This document shows, piece by piece, positions 11,591 through 24,586 of a DNA stretch of 64,000 bases. The DNA is from Selaginella tamariscina (lineage: Eukaryota > Streptophyta > Lycopodiopsida > Selaginellales > Selaginellaceae). A model generated the notes under the pieces. That model had not been told where the DNA came from. It saw only the letters and a program-made list of their open reading frames with translations, and ran no database searches. Position 1 is the stretch's first letter; each line of letters begins with the position of its first letter. The stretch is from contig PUQB01000061.1 in the NCBI GenBank assembly GCA_003024785.1, positions 62,001 to 126,000 on the forward strand, given 5' to 3'. The translations under genes were made by a program, and so were the position numbers.

Positions 11591-13199
11591 TGCCTCTCTC
11601 TCCAGAACGAACCCTAAAATACAGATGTTTCAAAATTATAAACTAATCATAACTTTTGACTTTGTAATTTGGATTTACTTTAATAATTTATTATATTTTT
11701 ATACCTTAACAATCTTAAGCTATATATTTAAAATATGTAAGCTATATATGACCTAGTCGATTAAGTGCGGATTGACATATAACGCTTTAATTCAAAATTT
11801 CAAATGGTTATTTTCATAGACATTATGGAAATAGAATTTAATTATGAAATATATAACTAAAAGATCGTGTTCAAGTCAGCTTGTTTCTGACACGTTGCAT
11901 AAATCTATTGGAAATTTCAGGGAATGTTCTTTTCAATGTTATTATTATGTATATTTAGAAATATACAATAGGCAGGGGAATCAAATAGCTCGTCGTGACC
12001 TGAGAACGAAAGAAATGATATCATTGATAGAAAATAATTTCTAAAATATAATAATTAAATTTATAAAATATATGAACGGCACTAGGTAAAACCTAAATAC
12101 TTTGACAACGAGAGGCTGCCAATAAATATTAGTTATATATTGTAATATATTTAAATGTATAAATATATGTGTATAGTTAGGTATACATATCATGTATGAG
12201 TATACAAACATATATAAATTATTCATTTCCAAGCATATATGGATATTAAATACATAACTGAAATAATATTAAATAAAGTTCAACATCCTACAGAGACAAG
12301 TTACCAAACGCATGTCACGCATGTTGGGAGAAATTAGCACGACACGTGTCAAGTGTCGAAGCAGTATATTATAAATGCAGTTAAAAATTTAAACTAATTG
12401 ATTTCCATGTATATACATACACACACGTATATATCGTACAATATCATTACATGTATTTATATCGTTTGGATAATGCTTGAGAGAAGAAGTCGTGATATGA
12501 TGTTATATACTTATATAATTCTATATACTATTAAATAGACATATAAAATGCACCCATATCAAATATTCAAATAATGTATATATCTAACTGCATACATACA
12601 CAGTATGTGTATATCTAACTCAGTACGAGTATACATTATTCAATAGTAAATATATTAATATTTTATTATGTAGTATGAATACGCCAGACTTATTACATAC
12701 TGTTGAGGACAAAATAGAAATTATATAGAGGACAAGGTCCACTTGAAATAAACTTTGAAAACTCGAATGTTTTATCCTGGATATACTCTTTAAAATAAAA
12801 GTCAATGTAGTATTCTAATTACAAACGTAAATTGTATAACTTTGACATTGTGATCTTCTACTTGACAAAGTGCACATAAATAAGAAATCATCACTATTGA
12901 AAAGATGTTTCTTTCCCGCTCACATGAACAAAATCAATTGCTACAATTTCGATTTAATATCTTTATTACTATTTTCTATATACCTTTCTCCAACCTTCCT
13001 AAGCATCTTCTTTGCATCTCATATTTAAGAGTTAAATTACATAACCCTTCACCATTTATATTATATGCATGCAAGTAAGTCAACCCACCATCTTCAACAA
13101 CCCTTTATTATTTATATATATTATTTTATAAGTAGTTTAGGTATATAAAAATGCCAAGGAAAGAAAAACTCATGAAACGTTTTATTTTATTTTATTTTA
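11591..13199. other. AT-rich DNA upstream of the synthase
   Basis: No gene recognised. The promoter of the synthase should lie here, but I cannot point to a convincing TATA box among many AT-rich candidates. Short open frames lack domains. Confidence 0.5.
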
Positions 13200-13570
13200 A
13201 GTTTCGAGTGTAAATCCCTAATGAGAATCAAATTCAGATTAATTTTGCCCTTTTTCAATATAGTGTAAAACATATATTTGTCATTGATGAAATCAAACCT
13301 ATATTTACATATTAAGTTCAAGTCTCCTTAAGTTTCAAGGCTCAACCTTTACTCATCTTAAGGATTAGAAAGAATTAAATATAGATCTCTTTCGATGAAA
13401 ATTGAATTCATATGTCCCAATAAAACTATAGATGGAAATTAAATTCCTTTCATAATATGGAATGTAAATAGCTTGTCCTTAATGAAAATATAAAGTAAAA
13501 CTTATTTCTAATAAAATCAGAACTCTTTTCCTATGGATATTAAATTCATGTCTCCTTTATTATCAGGGTA
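13200..13570. repeat. Degenerate tandem repeat, first block
   Basis: Phrases of the type aatgaaaattgaattcat and tcttaatgaaaat, followed by gtctccttta, recur every 50-70 bp in diverged form. The same family reappears at 16380-17010. Confidence 0.5.
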
Positions 13571-16379
13571 GTTCACTTTGTAAAACCTGTACATACATGG
13601 TGTGTGCACAAAAGTGGTTTTTTTTTTTTTTTTTTTTACCAAAAACCATATGTATATGTATGGTTATTTTTTAAATTGAATAATTTGAGGTTTTTTTGGG
13701 GCAGGGAAGCCGTGACAAGGCAATGGACAACCGACGTAATGTTTTTGTTTTCTTGAGTTGAAATAGGTTTTGTTAAATATCCAATTGAATATTTTTATAG
13801 TGTGATTTGGTTGTTCTCGACAGGAGTAGGTAATTACATATTTTTAAACCCACAATTATTATTTTTAATTCATCAGCAACTCGTTTTTTTAGGTGATGTT
13901 TTGTTTAATTTGAGGGAACACATTCTTTTGCAACACCGCATTAGACAACTTTAGAAGGTCATAAAAGAAAAATGGAGGAAGCAGGGTACATATAAATTTT
14001 AAAATCCTTTGAGTGTGTGACGACTTGCTTAAGTACTCATTGTGAATCTACTTTATGAGGAACTTCACTGGTTCTGATGGTGCAACTTACATGCAACAAA
14101 TTAAATGCTGAGAAAGTTCATGTACAATGAACAAAACTTGAACAATTATGGTTGCGAGTTCTTCGACCAATACTTGATCCTTTAGTGGGGCATGTGTTAT
14201 ATGGGAACAATCGTAGACAGAAGTGCATGTTACAAGACCATTGCAAATATGAAGGTTCCTACAGCATTCCTCAGTTAAGATGGATTTTCAAAAATAAACT
14301 TTCTGGTGTAGGAGAAGCATTCAACCTACATGACCAAGATTATATTTACAATGGGAAAAGTTAATAAATTTGCTTGATTTTGCCTCGAGAAGATTATACT
14401 TGGGACATTCTTTGGTCACATTGAACAATGTTTAAACAGTTTACAAAAACGAACTTCAACTTGGAGACATCAAAAGGCCTAATAGACGAAATTGGCATGT
14501 AACACAATGTCTTACGATGTAGGTTGTTTAGGAATGCCTTTGGTATCTATGGAAGAACATGTTAGAGTAACCTTGGAACTGAGATTTACCTATAGATTGT
14601 GACTCTTTACACCTGCATGTTTTTGTCTCTAACAAACTTAAGAGGCTAAGTCAACTGCAACAATTTCATTTTTCTTTCGATGAGTTTTATTGAACTCTAA
14701 ACTAATTCTTAATTAAATAATCCAATTCACGTTCAAATTTCCAAACATGTTGAACCCAATTTGCAAAGCAACTTGCAACTGCAGGAAAAAATCTTGAAAG
14801 TACTTGATTAACAAGACTACATAATGGCACAAAGTTGAACATCTAGGAAGCATGTCCCTTAATTATTATAACTATATACCTCTTTGAACATGTTGATCTT
14901 TATATAACAATCAAAAATTTGCTAGCATTAATTTTGCTCATTTCATATAATGTGAAACAAAAATAAATTTACATTTACTTGAACTTATGATCTTCAAAAG
15001 AACACATATTAAATGAACCTATTCAAGATTCTTCCATCGAAATAACAATTCTTCTTGTATATTTCTAAATCAAAATGGGCCATATTGCTCAATTTTACTG
15101 GAGCTTTGAACAAGGTGGCAAAATTTAGTTTTTTAGATTCCATAAGAAGTTAGAAAACATATGGGAAAATTTAAAAGAAGAAAGGTGTGATAGCAAACTT
15201 AAGTGATTATTCTTTTATTGACATAGACAATAAGATTTTGGCTCAGTGCAAGACAAGTTTAGAAGATGCAAAGGAACTCTGTATTCAAGTGGGAATTTCA
15301 TGAAGCTTCATGGACAAACCTTGGCTATATGAGGACTTTTACAAGGATAGTTTTGTGACAACTCTACTAGATGCATATGTGGCTAATGAGGCATATGGGA
15401 GTGGTGAGAATGAAACTCTCTTGAAAGTAGGGGTAGACATGAAGTTGAAGCATCCCAATGTAAATTCGTAAAGTTCTTAAGGAAATGGTTTCTCAAAGGG
15501 AAAGATAGGAACAATTGTTGGGAAGATTGACATAAACGTATAAGTTGATGGAAAATAGATACACAAGGCCACATTAGTTTGGCAACTCAATGGAAACTCG
15601 TGAATGTCAAAAGATAAACTTACAAAGGTGAAGTCCAGGCTTTTGAAGAACAATTTTACAATAATCATTCATGCATGTATAAGCATGGACATTGGCTCAA
15701 ACTGTGTTGTCTTCTTTAAAATAGATGTTGAACAAGGAAGGAAAAAAGAAGGACATCAAGAAAGAGCTAGTGTAATACTTCGGTAGAGTTTTCAGTGTTA
15801 AGAAGAAGGTTGGTAGGGCATGGAGGGAAACTTGAGAGGCATTTAATTTAGTAGACATGCCTAGCTTTGAGGTTGAAGTGAATTTTGGTTGGTATAAAAT
15901 TCGAACTCAATTCTTGGTGATAATAAGAAATGGTACATGTATGATCTTCCAATAAAACGTGATGGTTATCTTGGATTATAATTTTATTATTAAATTTGTC
16001 TTTAAATCCTCCTACTCAACGATATGCTTTAGGAATGGAGAACAAAGACAAGTTTGATGAGTTTGTAGCTATTGTAAAGAGATGTATGTTTATATTTTTT
16101 TTTTAAACTTCTTATATTTTTATAATGCAGCTAATGCAAGAGGCACAAGGAACTGAAGAGCATGAGCATAGATGATCATGTTTTAACTTCTTGAAATTAA
16201 TAGAGAGGTTTTATATAAGTTTCAATTTGAACTCATAATTTTATGCAATGGGTTTATAAAATAGTTTCATCTCATAAATTTAGTATAGGGATTTTCATAG
16301 AAGTTTAAGTGCATGTGAGAAAGGGTAATTTTTGATCCCTGAACCCATATACATAGGAGTTTTTGTCATTTCCTAGCAC
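13571..16379. other. Less AT-rich tract with decayed coding-like stretches, unrecognised
   Basis: Between about 14040 and 15960 the base composition is less extreme and short open stretches occur on both strands (for example 14152-14364 plus, with LDPLVGHVLYGNN). I cannot match these to a family. The tract may be an old, decayed gene or mobile element. A run of more than 20 T residues lies at about 13619-13637. Confidence 0.3.
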
Positions 16380-17010
16380 ACATATGATATTAAGACTTAC
16401 CACTAAATGAATTCTTCAAGTTCATACCTAATGAAAATCGAACTCAAGTTCGTTTCTTATGAAATTAAAACTCATATTTTGTTAACATCATGTGAATTAA
16501 AGAATTCAATTTTAATTTTTTTCTAATGAAACTTGAACTCATTCTTAATATACAAGTTCATCCTTAATAAGAATCGAATTCAACTTTGTTCTAATGGAAA
16601 TTAAATTTATATTTATTATAGTACCTTAATATAAATTTAACTCATATCTTATTTAATATCTTATACAACCAATTTAAGTTTGTCCTAGAGAGACGAGCTT
16701 AAATTTGATTACATCAAGACATTGATGCAATTAAATTCAAGTTTGTTTTTAATGGAAATTAAAATTATTTTTTTATTTAATACCTTAATATATCAAATTC
16801 AACTTCATTCCCAATAAAAATTAAATTCAAATCTTCTTCGATATTTTGATGTAGTTAAATTAAGTTCATTCTTAATGGGAATTGAACTCATGTCTCTTGC
16901 AATACTTTGATATAATCAAATTTAAACTAATTATTAATGGGATTGAACTCATAGCTCCTTCAATACCTTAATGTTATCAAATTCAAAACTTGTTCCTAAT
17001 GAAAATTGAC
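16380..17010. repeat. Degenerate tandem repeat, second block
   Basis: About ten diverged copies of a 50-70 bp unit are visible. The unit holds taatgaaaattgaactcat, then a cct/tcc phrase, then an ataccttaatg-like phrase and caaattcaagttcat. Copies differ by many substitutions, so the array is old. Confidence 0.55.
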
Positions 17011-20000
17011 TTATGTTTTCTCCAAATATCAACGCTCTTTTCTATACTACACATAATATACTTAAGTGATTATCAGTAGTTAAAAATTATAACATAAACT
17101 TGAACACTCCTTTTTAAAAAATTTCTTTAAATTTTAATTTTTTTTACAATTTTCATTTTAAAGTGTTGTTTTAAACATCCATATGAGTTTTTTTAATTTA
17201 AATAACAAGGTGATTATTAAACAGTCCAATAAAAATAATTTTAAATTTTAAATTTACTCTTAATGTAATTTTTTACAATTGAACAAAGTATTGTTACATA
17301 TCATGGGTTAATCATAACCAAAACAAAAGTCAAAATAATTACTTTTTTACTTAATTAATTTTTAAGGGTTGTGAAGCTTTAAGTTTGGAAAAAATATTAA
17401 AAAAAATTAACATTTTGACTATTTTTATTCATAAACAATTACAAATTAAGGGTTGTATGTCATTGAAAGATGAAAAAACTAAGTTATTAATGTTTTTTAA
17501 CATATTCAAGATCTTAAAAGAGAGTTCAACACTTTTAAGATAAAGTATGTCTTTTAAGAGATAATATAAAGGTTGATGAGCTTGAATAATGAGGGGCATT
17601 ACTTCATCAATCAAGTTGTTATTTCTTCGTTTATTTTTTGTACACTTGTAAAAAGTGTGTTTATTTTGGTTTACAAAATAAAGATACAAATTGATATTTA
17701 TATTCATATAAATAAACGTGTATTTCATATGGAGATAAAAATCATATTATTATTTTGAAAGATGTAGCATTAAAGTGGTTTGAGTGTTAATCAAATTATG
17801 TGAATATTAATTAGTTGGAACTGATTGAGTAAGGTTTTTCTAACAAAGTATAGCGAAGACACTAACATGTTATATTTATACTTGATGGCAAAGTGAGCTT
17901 GCTATTTACAAATGTAACCAGTGACTTTTACTTTATCCTTTTATCTACTTTAGGGGCTTGAAATAAATGCAACTTAAGTTCATTAAGATTTTATATTATT
18001 TTGACAATGCTACTCCTTAAACTCAAATAACTTGATTAAGATGGTTACAACTCAAGGTGTTTGTAAAACTAATATTAACATTGTTTGTAAATGCTACCGT
18101 TGATTTATCATGCTTAATGAAAAGTGTTTTTGCAAATTACTAAGCTTCTTGTTCTTCATTTTTAAATGTAATATCATTTTTTAATCCTTTACAAACTTAT
18201 ACTTCCAATTCACTTCATAATTTGTATTAACTCTCCAACACATTGCATGTCTCACCCTTTTTTATTTAATTTTAAGTCAAGTACTATATCCGTAATCTCT
18301 CAGGGATTCCGAAGATACAATTATTTAATTATGTATAACAATATTTTTAATGATTCACAGTCAAATTTAAAGTTTAGAATACTAACCTTTGTGCATTTGT
18401 TCAAAACTCTCTCTCTCAAATAATATGCATTTATATGCAAACAAATGGGACATGGTTTTATAAAGTTAATGTTAAAAACTATTGAAAAAAAAGAAGAAAT
18501 AATTATTAATTTAAGTTAAGTAATTAATTATTAAAGAAATCATAACAAATATTAAGAATAAGAAATCATCTTTTAGTGCAGATTATGACTTATCAAGAAT
18601 TGAAATGAAAACTTTAAAATAAGAGGAAAAAGTGTTATATGCATTTAAGGCAATTTTTAAGGTTGTTATATGTGTGGAGTCTTACATGAGGTCTATAATT
18701 AATAACTCAATTAAAATTAAGATGTTCAGGGAAAGTATGAGTTATTTATAAAAGATAAAAGTAAGTGATAATAACAAGTTTGAAATAAAGTAGATTTTGG
18801 AGATGTTAAATTCAAATCTAACTTTTGAATAAAAATAATAGTTAAGTGTATTGAATTTTTTAATGTTTATAAAAGAGTTTCTTCAAGTAAATATCATGCA
18901 ATATAAATCTTACTTAAACAGAATACATGTTACATAAATAAATACTTTGAAATATGAAGCTACAACATTCGAATTTTTAATTAAGTTTAGTAGTTTTTCA
19001 AAAAAATATTAAGTGGTAGTTTGTATTGAATGTAATAGTTAAATAACGATGGTACTTATCATAATATTCTTTAATGGATAAGATATTAAATAAAGTGATA
19101 GCATAAGAGATGTACACATTTTATGATGGTTATTTTGAAATCAAGATTTGTAAAGAAGATTAATTAAAGACTATTTCTACCACATAATATTTATAAAATG
19201 ATATTACTAAAACTCACAATGCTATAACAACTTTTTAAAAATTAATAATAAGATGTATGGATTAATTTATTAAGATTTATTTTGTTACCTTTTGTAATTA
19301 TTACGATAAGATGAGCTACTTAGAGAATGTATAATTATCATTTTAAAATGTTATATAATGCAAAAAAAATCCAAAGGGGTGTCAAATTAATATTATTAAA
19401 TACACCTTGGTAAAACATTTTATATTAAAGGATAAGGATGACATTAAAACAAGTTTAAACAAGTTAATTTAACTTGTGTCAAATAAATATAATAATTTGT
19501 AGGTTTAATAAAATATTACCATAGATTGTAAAGAAAATTTATAAAGATTTCATCTTTAATTCTTGGTAATGTATTTTTGTTTTAATATAGTTTTCTTTTT
19601 ATTTTTAATAACATATTTCTATCTTTTCATATATGATTTTCACATATTTTTATCTTAGTTTCTCTCTTTCTTCTTTTGCTTTTCTTATAAATATACTTTT
19701 ATTATTCCCTTTCATAATATTACTATTATAATGGAATCTATAATATTATATTTTTATAAATACTAACATATATTAATGTAGGATTTATACTCTTGTGACT
19801 AAGCCATACCTTCATATCATCATTATTATTGTAATGTAAACATCACTTATATTTGTATTGACATTCACACAACAATAATATTATGATGTAGCCATATTAT
19901 TTGTTATATTATATTGAGATTCACATAATAATATAATATGAAAATGTAGGCCTATTATTTATCATACTTGTATCCAAAATTACATAACATATTAATATTA

Positions 20001-22620
20001 GGATGTAATATGATGTGCATTCTCATAATTTAATAATGTGTATAAAGATAAATGTGTAATATAATTTGATTTATTTTTGTGTGAGAAAAGACATTGTGAT
20101 CATTTGTGTGTGTTCTTATTGAGAAAAATATAAAATTAGTCATGAAAAAAATTTGAAGCATCATGAAATTTCAAAATTAAATATGAATTTATTATATACT
20201 TTGATTAAGTTTCTAACATAGTCCTTGAATTTTTTTTTAATAACATTTATTTTGACCTGCTTTATTGAAGCTTTATTTTAATATTAAGTTTTTAAGCATT
20301 AAGTTTCACTCCAAATTACTTATTTTATCTTTTATTATTATAAATTCATTATTTAAAATATTTTTATTATGCGAAAATCAATTCAAGATGAAGACGTACC
20401 CAAATGTTTTTCATATTTCCATATCCTGTTTTCACATCTTTTTTTTAAGTGGGAACATTTATTTAATATTTAGGATGTTAAAATTTATATAATTAACAAG
20501 ATTTTAAGATTTATATTTAATTATCATTATTACTATTTATGCTACTATTATCTATATTTTAACTTTGGAGTTCATAAAGTGATTTGCAATTTGTTATGTT
20601 AATTATTGTTAAACTCAATATAATGAACTTAACATTTTTCTTTTTTCCATTCATGCATTAAATTCAAATTTACTATTTTTTGTTGTTGCACTCTTAATAA
20701 TGGGTTTAATCCCTTTTTTATTTTTGTTTCTGTCATTTAGTTTATACCATTCAATATGATTCAAACACTAAAGAATCTTCTTTATTTTTCAATAAAAATT
20801 AATTTAATTTGAAAGTCATAATTTTGCCTTAAATTTCTTATATCTTAAAAACAAGTTTAACTTCAAGAAAATAATTTTTCATAATCCTTCTTATTTGTTT
20901 CATTGATTCCACTTAAAATATTGATATTGTGACTTAAATATCTTTAAAGTTTTAGTAATATTCTTAATTAAATATTTTTGAATTCTTTATGAATTATAAG
21001 TTTTAAGAAATATTAATTATGTTCACTCCAACTCAAGCATTAAGTAGTTTTACCTTTAAATTTCATCTTTATCTATTTAATTTTTTATGTGTATTCAAGT
21101 CCACCTTAAGAATTTTATATTTAAAATTAAATATCAATTTAAATTAAATATCAAAAGTAGATGATAATATATTAATTTAAAATTCTCAAATTGATTTCTT
21201 GTTTTAGTATTAAGGTTTATTAAGGAAGCAACTTTATAACCCTAATTTAAGTCAATGTGCACTTAACCCATTTTTTAAATTAATTCCATTTCATATAATA
21301 GTTAACTTTTGAAAACCAATAATAAGAAGTCTCATTTTTAATTTTTAATTTTCAATTTTAATTTTATTCAACTTTCTATGATCTTTAGGGGTTTAACACA
21401 CTTTAATAAATTTAAAAAAAAAGAATAACTTTAAACTTTCTTTCTCTTTAATTTTTAATTTTTTATTCATCATTTCTCATATTAAAAAGAGATAAACTCA
21501 CAAGGCATATTCATTTACCCATTAAAAGTCATTCAATTAATAGAAAAGGCATCTCCTAATTATTAAACCTATTTAAAAAGGTTCAATTTACTCACGTGTT
21601 TAAGATTGTAAAGGTCTAAACTAATACCCTCTTAATTCTTTATGTACTTTATAATTTAATAAAAACATGATTAGTAAAATTAATTTAAAAAGTTATAATA
21701 GACACAGTTTCAAAATTATGATCAATATTTTTAAAATTTAAAAATAAATATTTGTATATCATTATAGAATTTCTATATTTTACAACTTACAATTATGGTT
21801 CTTTTAAAGTATCATGATATATATTATAAGATGTAATAAATAAATAAATACAATAGACCGTAATAGCATGAATAGATTAGGGCAACAAAAAAAATAAAGA
21901 ATTTATTGGAAAATGGATTAAATTTAATCGTTGGTCATTGTAAGGTTAAATATAAAATAGAAGTTTATAAATTTTAATTATTTTCAATTTTAATAGTAGA
22001 ATTAATGATGAAAATTTTAAAGTGAGTAATTTGTAATATATTAATATAATAATATATACTCAAATTAAAATATTTTTAAAAGTGTACACAATGTGTAATG
22101 TGTGTTTATAAATGTATACAATATTAATTAATATATATAAGATTTAAAACATAAAATAAAAATATTATAATATATATTTTATAAATAAGAAATTACAATT
22201 AAAATAGAATTTATATGATTAAAATATACTCATATTTTACTCTTATATTTACTCATAATTACTCATATATAATTTATATGATTAAAATATACTCATATAT
22301 TTACTCAACTCACTAGTTCATTATGAAACTTTCATACCTTAACTCGGTTTAATTGAACTCGTTCACTGTGAACTTTCACTCGTTCGCTACTAAATTTTAC
22401 TCATTCACGATGAACCTTTTAAGTTCAACCATGCCTAGTATTAATCAAACATTGACTAGCATTGACTCTATTTTGACCAAGGCCAAAGTTGACTTTGGAT
22501 GTTCTTAATCTTAATTATGATTTCCATACAAATGGAACTATACATATACTGAAGAATTTCAAAGTGACCTGATGTATGGTGCGTGTGAAACGTATTCTGT
22601 ATTATATTCATAATATATGT
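17011..22620. other. AT-rich gene desert
   Basis: No gene recognised on either strand. The composition is strongly AT. The open frames are short, rich in Ile/Phe/Asn/Lys and without domains. A short repeat of actcatatattt-type phrases lies at 22220-22320, followed by a gaactcgttcactgtgaac-like inverted phrase near 22350-22410. Confidence 0.6.
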
Positions 22621-23045
22621 AGTGTATATTAGATATATGTGGGATGTACTCTTATCTATTTAAATATTTGTTATATAGAAGTATTGCACACACACACACA
22701 CGCATATGTGTATGTATATATATAGATATGCATATGTATCCTAATCTTGATGCCACTTCAATCTTTTGCTTGAAACTGTTCCTTACAAAAAAAATCACTA
22801 TGAAATGCGAGAGAGAGATTACAGTTGTAATTACTTACACAAGACACAAATCGTTAGCATCCACAGCCGCAGTTCTCCCACATAAGTGCCTCGTACTAAA
22901 TTATAATAAAAATCAGTAATGTATATCTGCTCTCCTCAACACACACAGACACACTCACCCAGAGGCACACATTCATACATGTCTAGTCTAAATGCATGCT
23001 TGTGTAAGTATGTGGATGTGTATACACATAGTGAACTTACTGGAT

Positions 23046-24586
23046 TTAGTATTCCTCAATATCCAAGAAACCCGCAAAACGATCTGCATGTCGCTTGAAA
23101 TAGAGAAGCTCCCTGAGCTGAGATGGAATATTCTCCCGCAACCCACCCCTTCCCACATACATATTACATAGCTCTTCAACCAGTTTCCCGCTGGTGTTAC
23201 ACTCGAATATCACATTCGAAGACTCCAATTCCAGCTTGGCATTCGGACACATGTCAAGGAGGCACCTAATGCAATCAACAATGCCTGCCTCACGCTCTTC
23301 TAGCTCCCGTTCATCACAGTAGCTTTCCTCGATCACCACCGTCAAAAGCTTCAGAGCTGGAAAGCTTACAGTTCGCACTGGCATGCTTAACCTCTGCAAC
23401 AGTTTTAAGTCGGACAATAATTCATGCAATATATATTTGTCGAAGTCGGACGAATATTCTTAATTCACACACACACACTATATATATATGTTGTGTAACT
23501 TACAGATAGCATGGTGATATTCAACCTGAGATGCTTCAGCTGAAAGAAGCTTTGGTGAGGAAAGAGTGTGTCCAATGGAATATCCTCCAGGCCAAACCTG
23601 AAAGCACAGGGGCAAAGGCTAATCTCCTTTAACACAGGAAACTCTGTAGCCCAAAACAGCTCAAACACGAGACCTCTCATACACAAAACCTCGAGCATGG
23701 AAAGAGAGTTTAAGTTGAAACCACGGGCATTCAGTGGGTCTTCAGGTTTATATCCTAGAGTTAGTCTTGTCAGATTAGGAGCATCCAGCTTAACCTCCAT
23801 ATTGACCATTAGACAGAGTGAATGTGCATTTGGCAGCTTAAGTGAGAATGGCTCATCCACATGTATATGTAGCTCCACCTTCTCCAACAACGGTGCATTC
23901 CCCACAAAGTGCTAATTATAAAGTCATTAGGTACCCCTACAACTTATCTCTATATGTAAATATGTACCTCTATAGCTGATGAGAAGGTCTTGCAGTGTAG
24001 AGTACAGGAGCGAAGCTTGGGTAGAGCAGGAAGGCTTGGTGTTTCAAAACGTTGCATCTGATTTATATCAGCCGTCTTGAGATGAAGCTGCTGAAGATTC
24101 ACACATCTGCCTAAGCTTGAAAGGAGCTCGGGAAATATAACCTTGCTCTCATAATGTAACTCAAACTCCAATCTGGATAGGTTTGTCAGCTTGTTCTCCG
24201 TCGCAGCACTTGTCACTGACTACAAACAAAAACAAATAGTACATATAAATATATAGAGAGAGAGGTCTTACGTTAGCAATACCATGGACATCACCGAATA
24301 TGGAAATGCTTTTGAAGCATTGTTTAGAGAGGATGGTGTACAGGCATGTTTGAAAGCAGACACAGCCATCGAGTGTTTCCTGGTGCTGTTTACATGTAGC
24401 TTCATTGTCTTCAACACGGAGATTCTCCAAACCCGTATAACAAACCTCCCTCCACTGTTTGCACACACTCCTTATTGCTACCATGTTCTTCAAGTAATCT
24501 TTTGTGGCATCGAGCTTTTGGAAGATAGTTAGCCACACTTCTTGAGGCAGCATGGGTAGGATCTCATCCTTCCGCATTTTCCTCAT
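23046..24586 (-). CDS. F-box protein with leucine-rich C-terminal region
   Basis: F-box proteins of this kind are substrate receptors of SCF ubiquitin ligases. About 440 residues come from four exons (24272-24586, 23968-24219, 23504-23911, 23046-23393). The F-box lies at about residues 12-50 (LPQEVWLTIFQKLDA, then RSVCKQWREV). The rest is a string of degenerate leucine-rich units (LSRLEFELHY, LQQLHLKTADI, PNLTRLTLGY, LKEISLCPC, FQLKHLRLNI). All joins are in phase with GT...AG borders, and the frame is clean throughout, unlike most genes here. The start at 24586 gives MRKMRKDE; a second Met is three residues later. The substrate is unknown. Confidence 0.85.
23394..23503 (-). other. F-box gene intron 3 (110 nt)
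   Basis: GTAAGTTAC...CTGTTGCAG on the minus strand, containing a (TG)n stretch; the splice joins NITMLS to RLSMPVRT in frame. An upstream acceptor would add DLKLLQ, so the exact 3' site is slightly uncertain. Confidence 0.65.
23912..23967 (-). other. F-box gene intron 2 (56 nt)
   Basis: GTACATATT...ATAATTAG on the minus strand; the splice joins FSSAIE to HFVGNAPLL in frame. Confidence 0.8.
24220..24271 (-). other. F-box gene intron 1 (52 nt)
   Basis: GTAAGACC...TTTGTAG on the minus strand; the splice joins HGIAN to SVTSAATE in frame. Confidence 0.8.

Noticed and set aside
17429..22920. Short open frames in the AT-rich desert
   Set aside because: Composition is that of translated AT-rich DNA (Ile, Phe, Asn, Lys), with no domains, no coding bias and no neighbouring exons.
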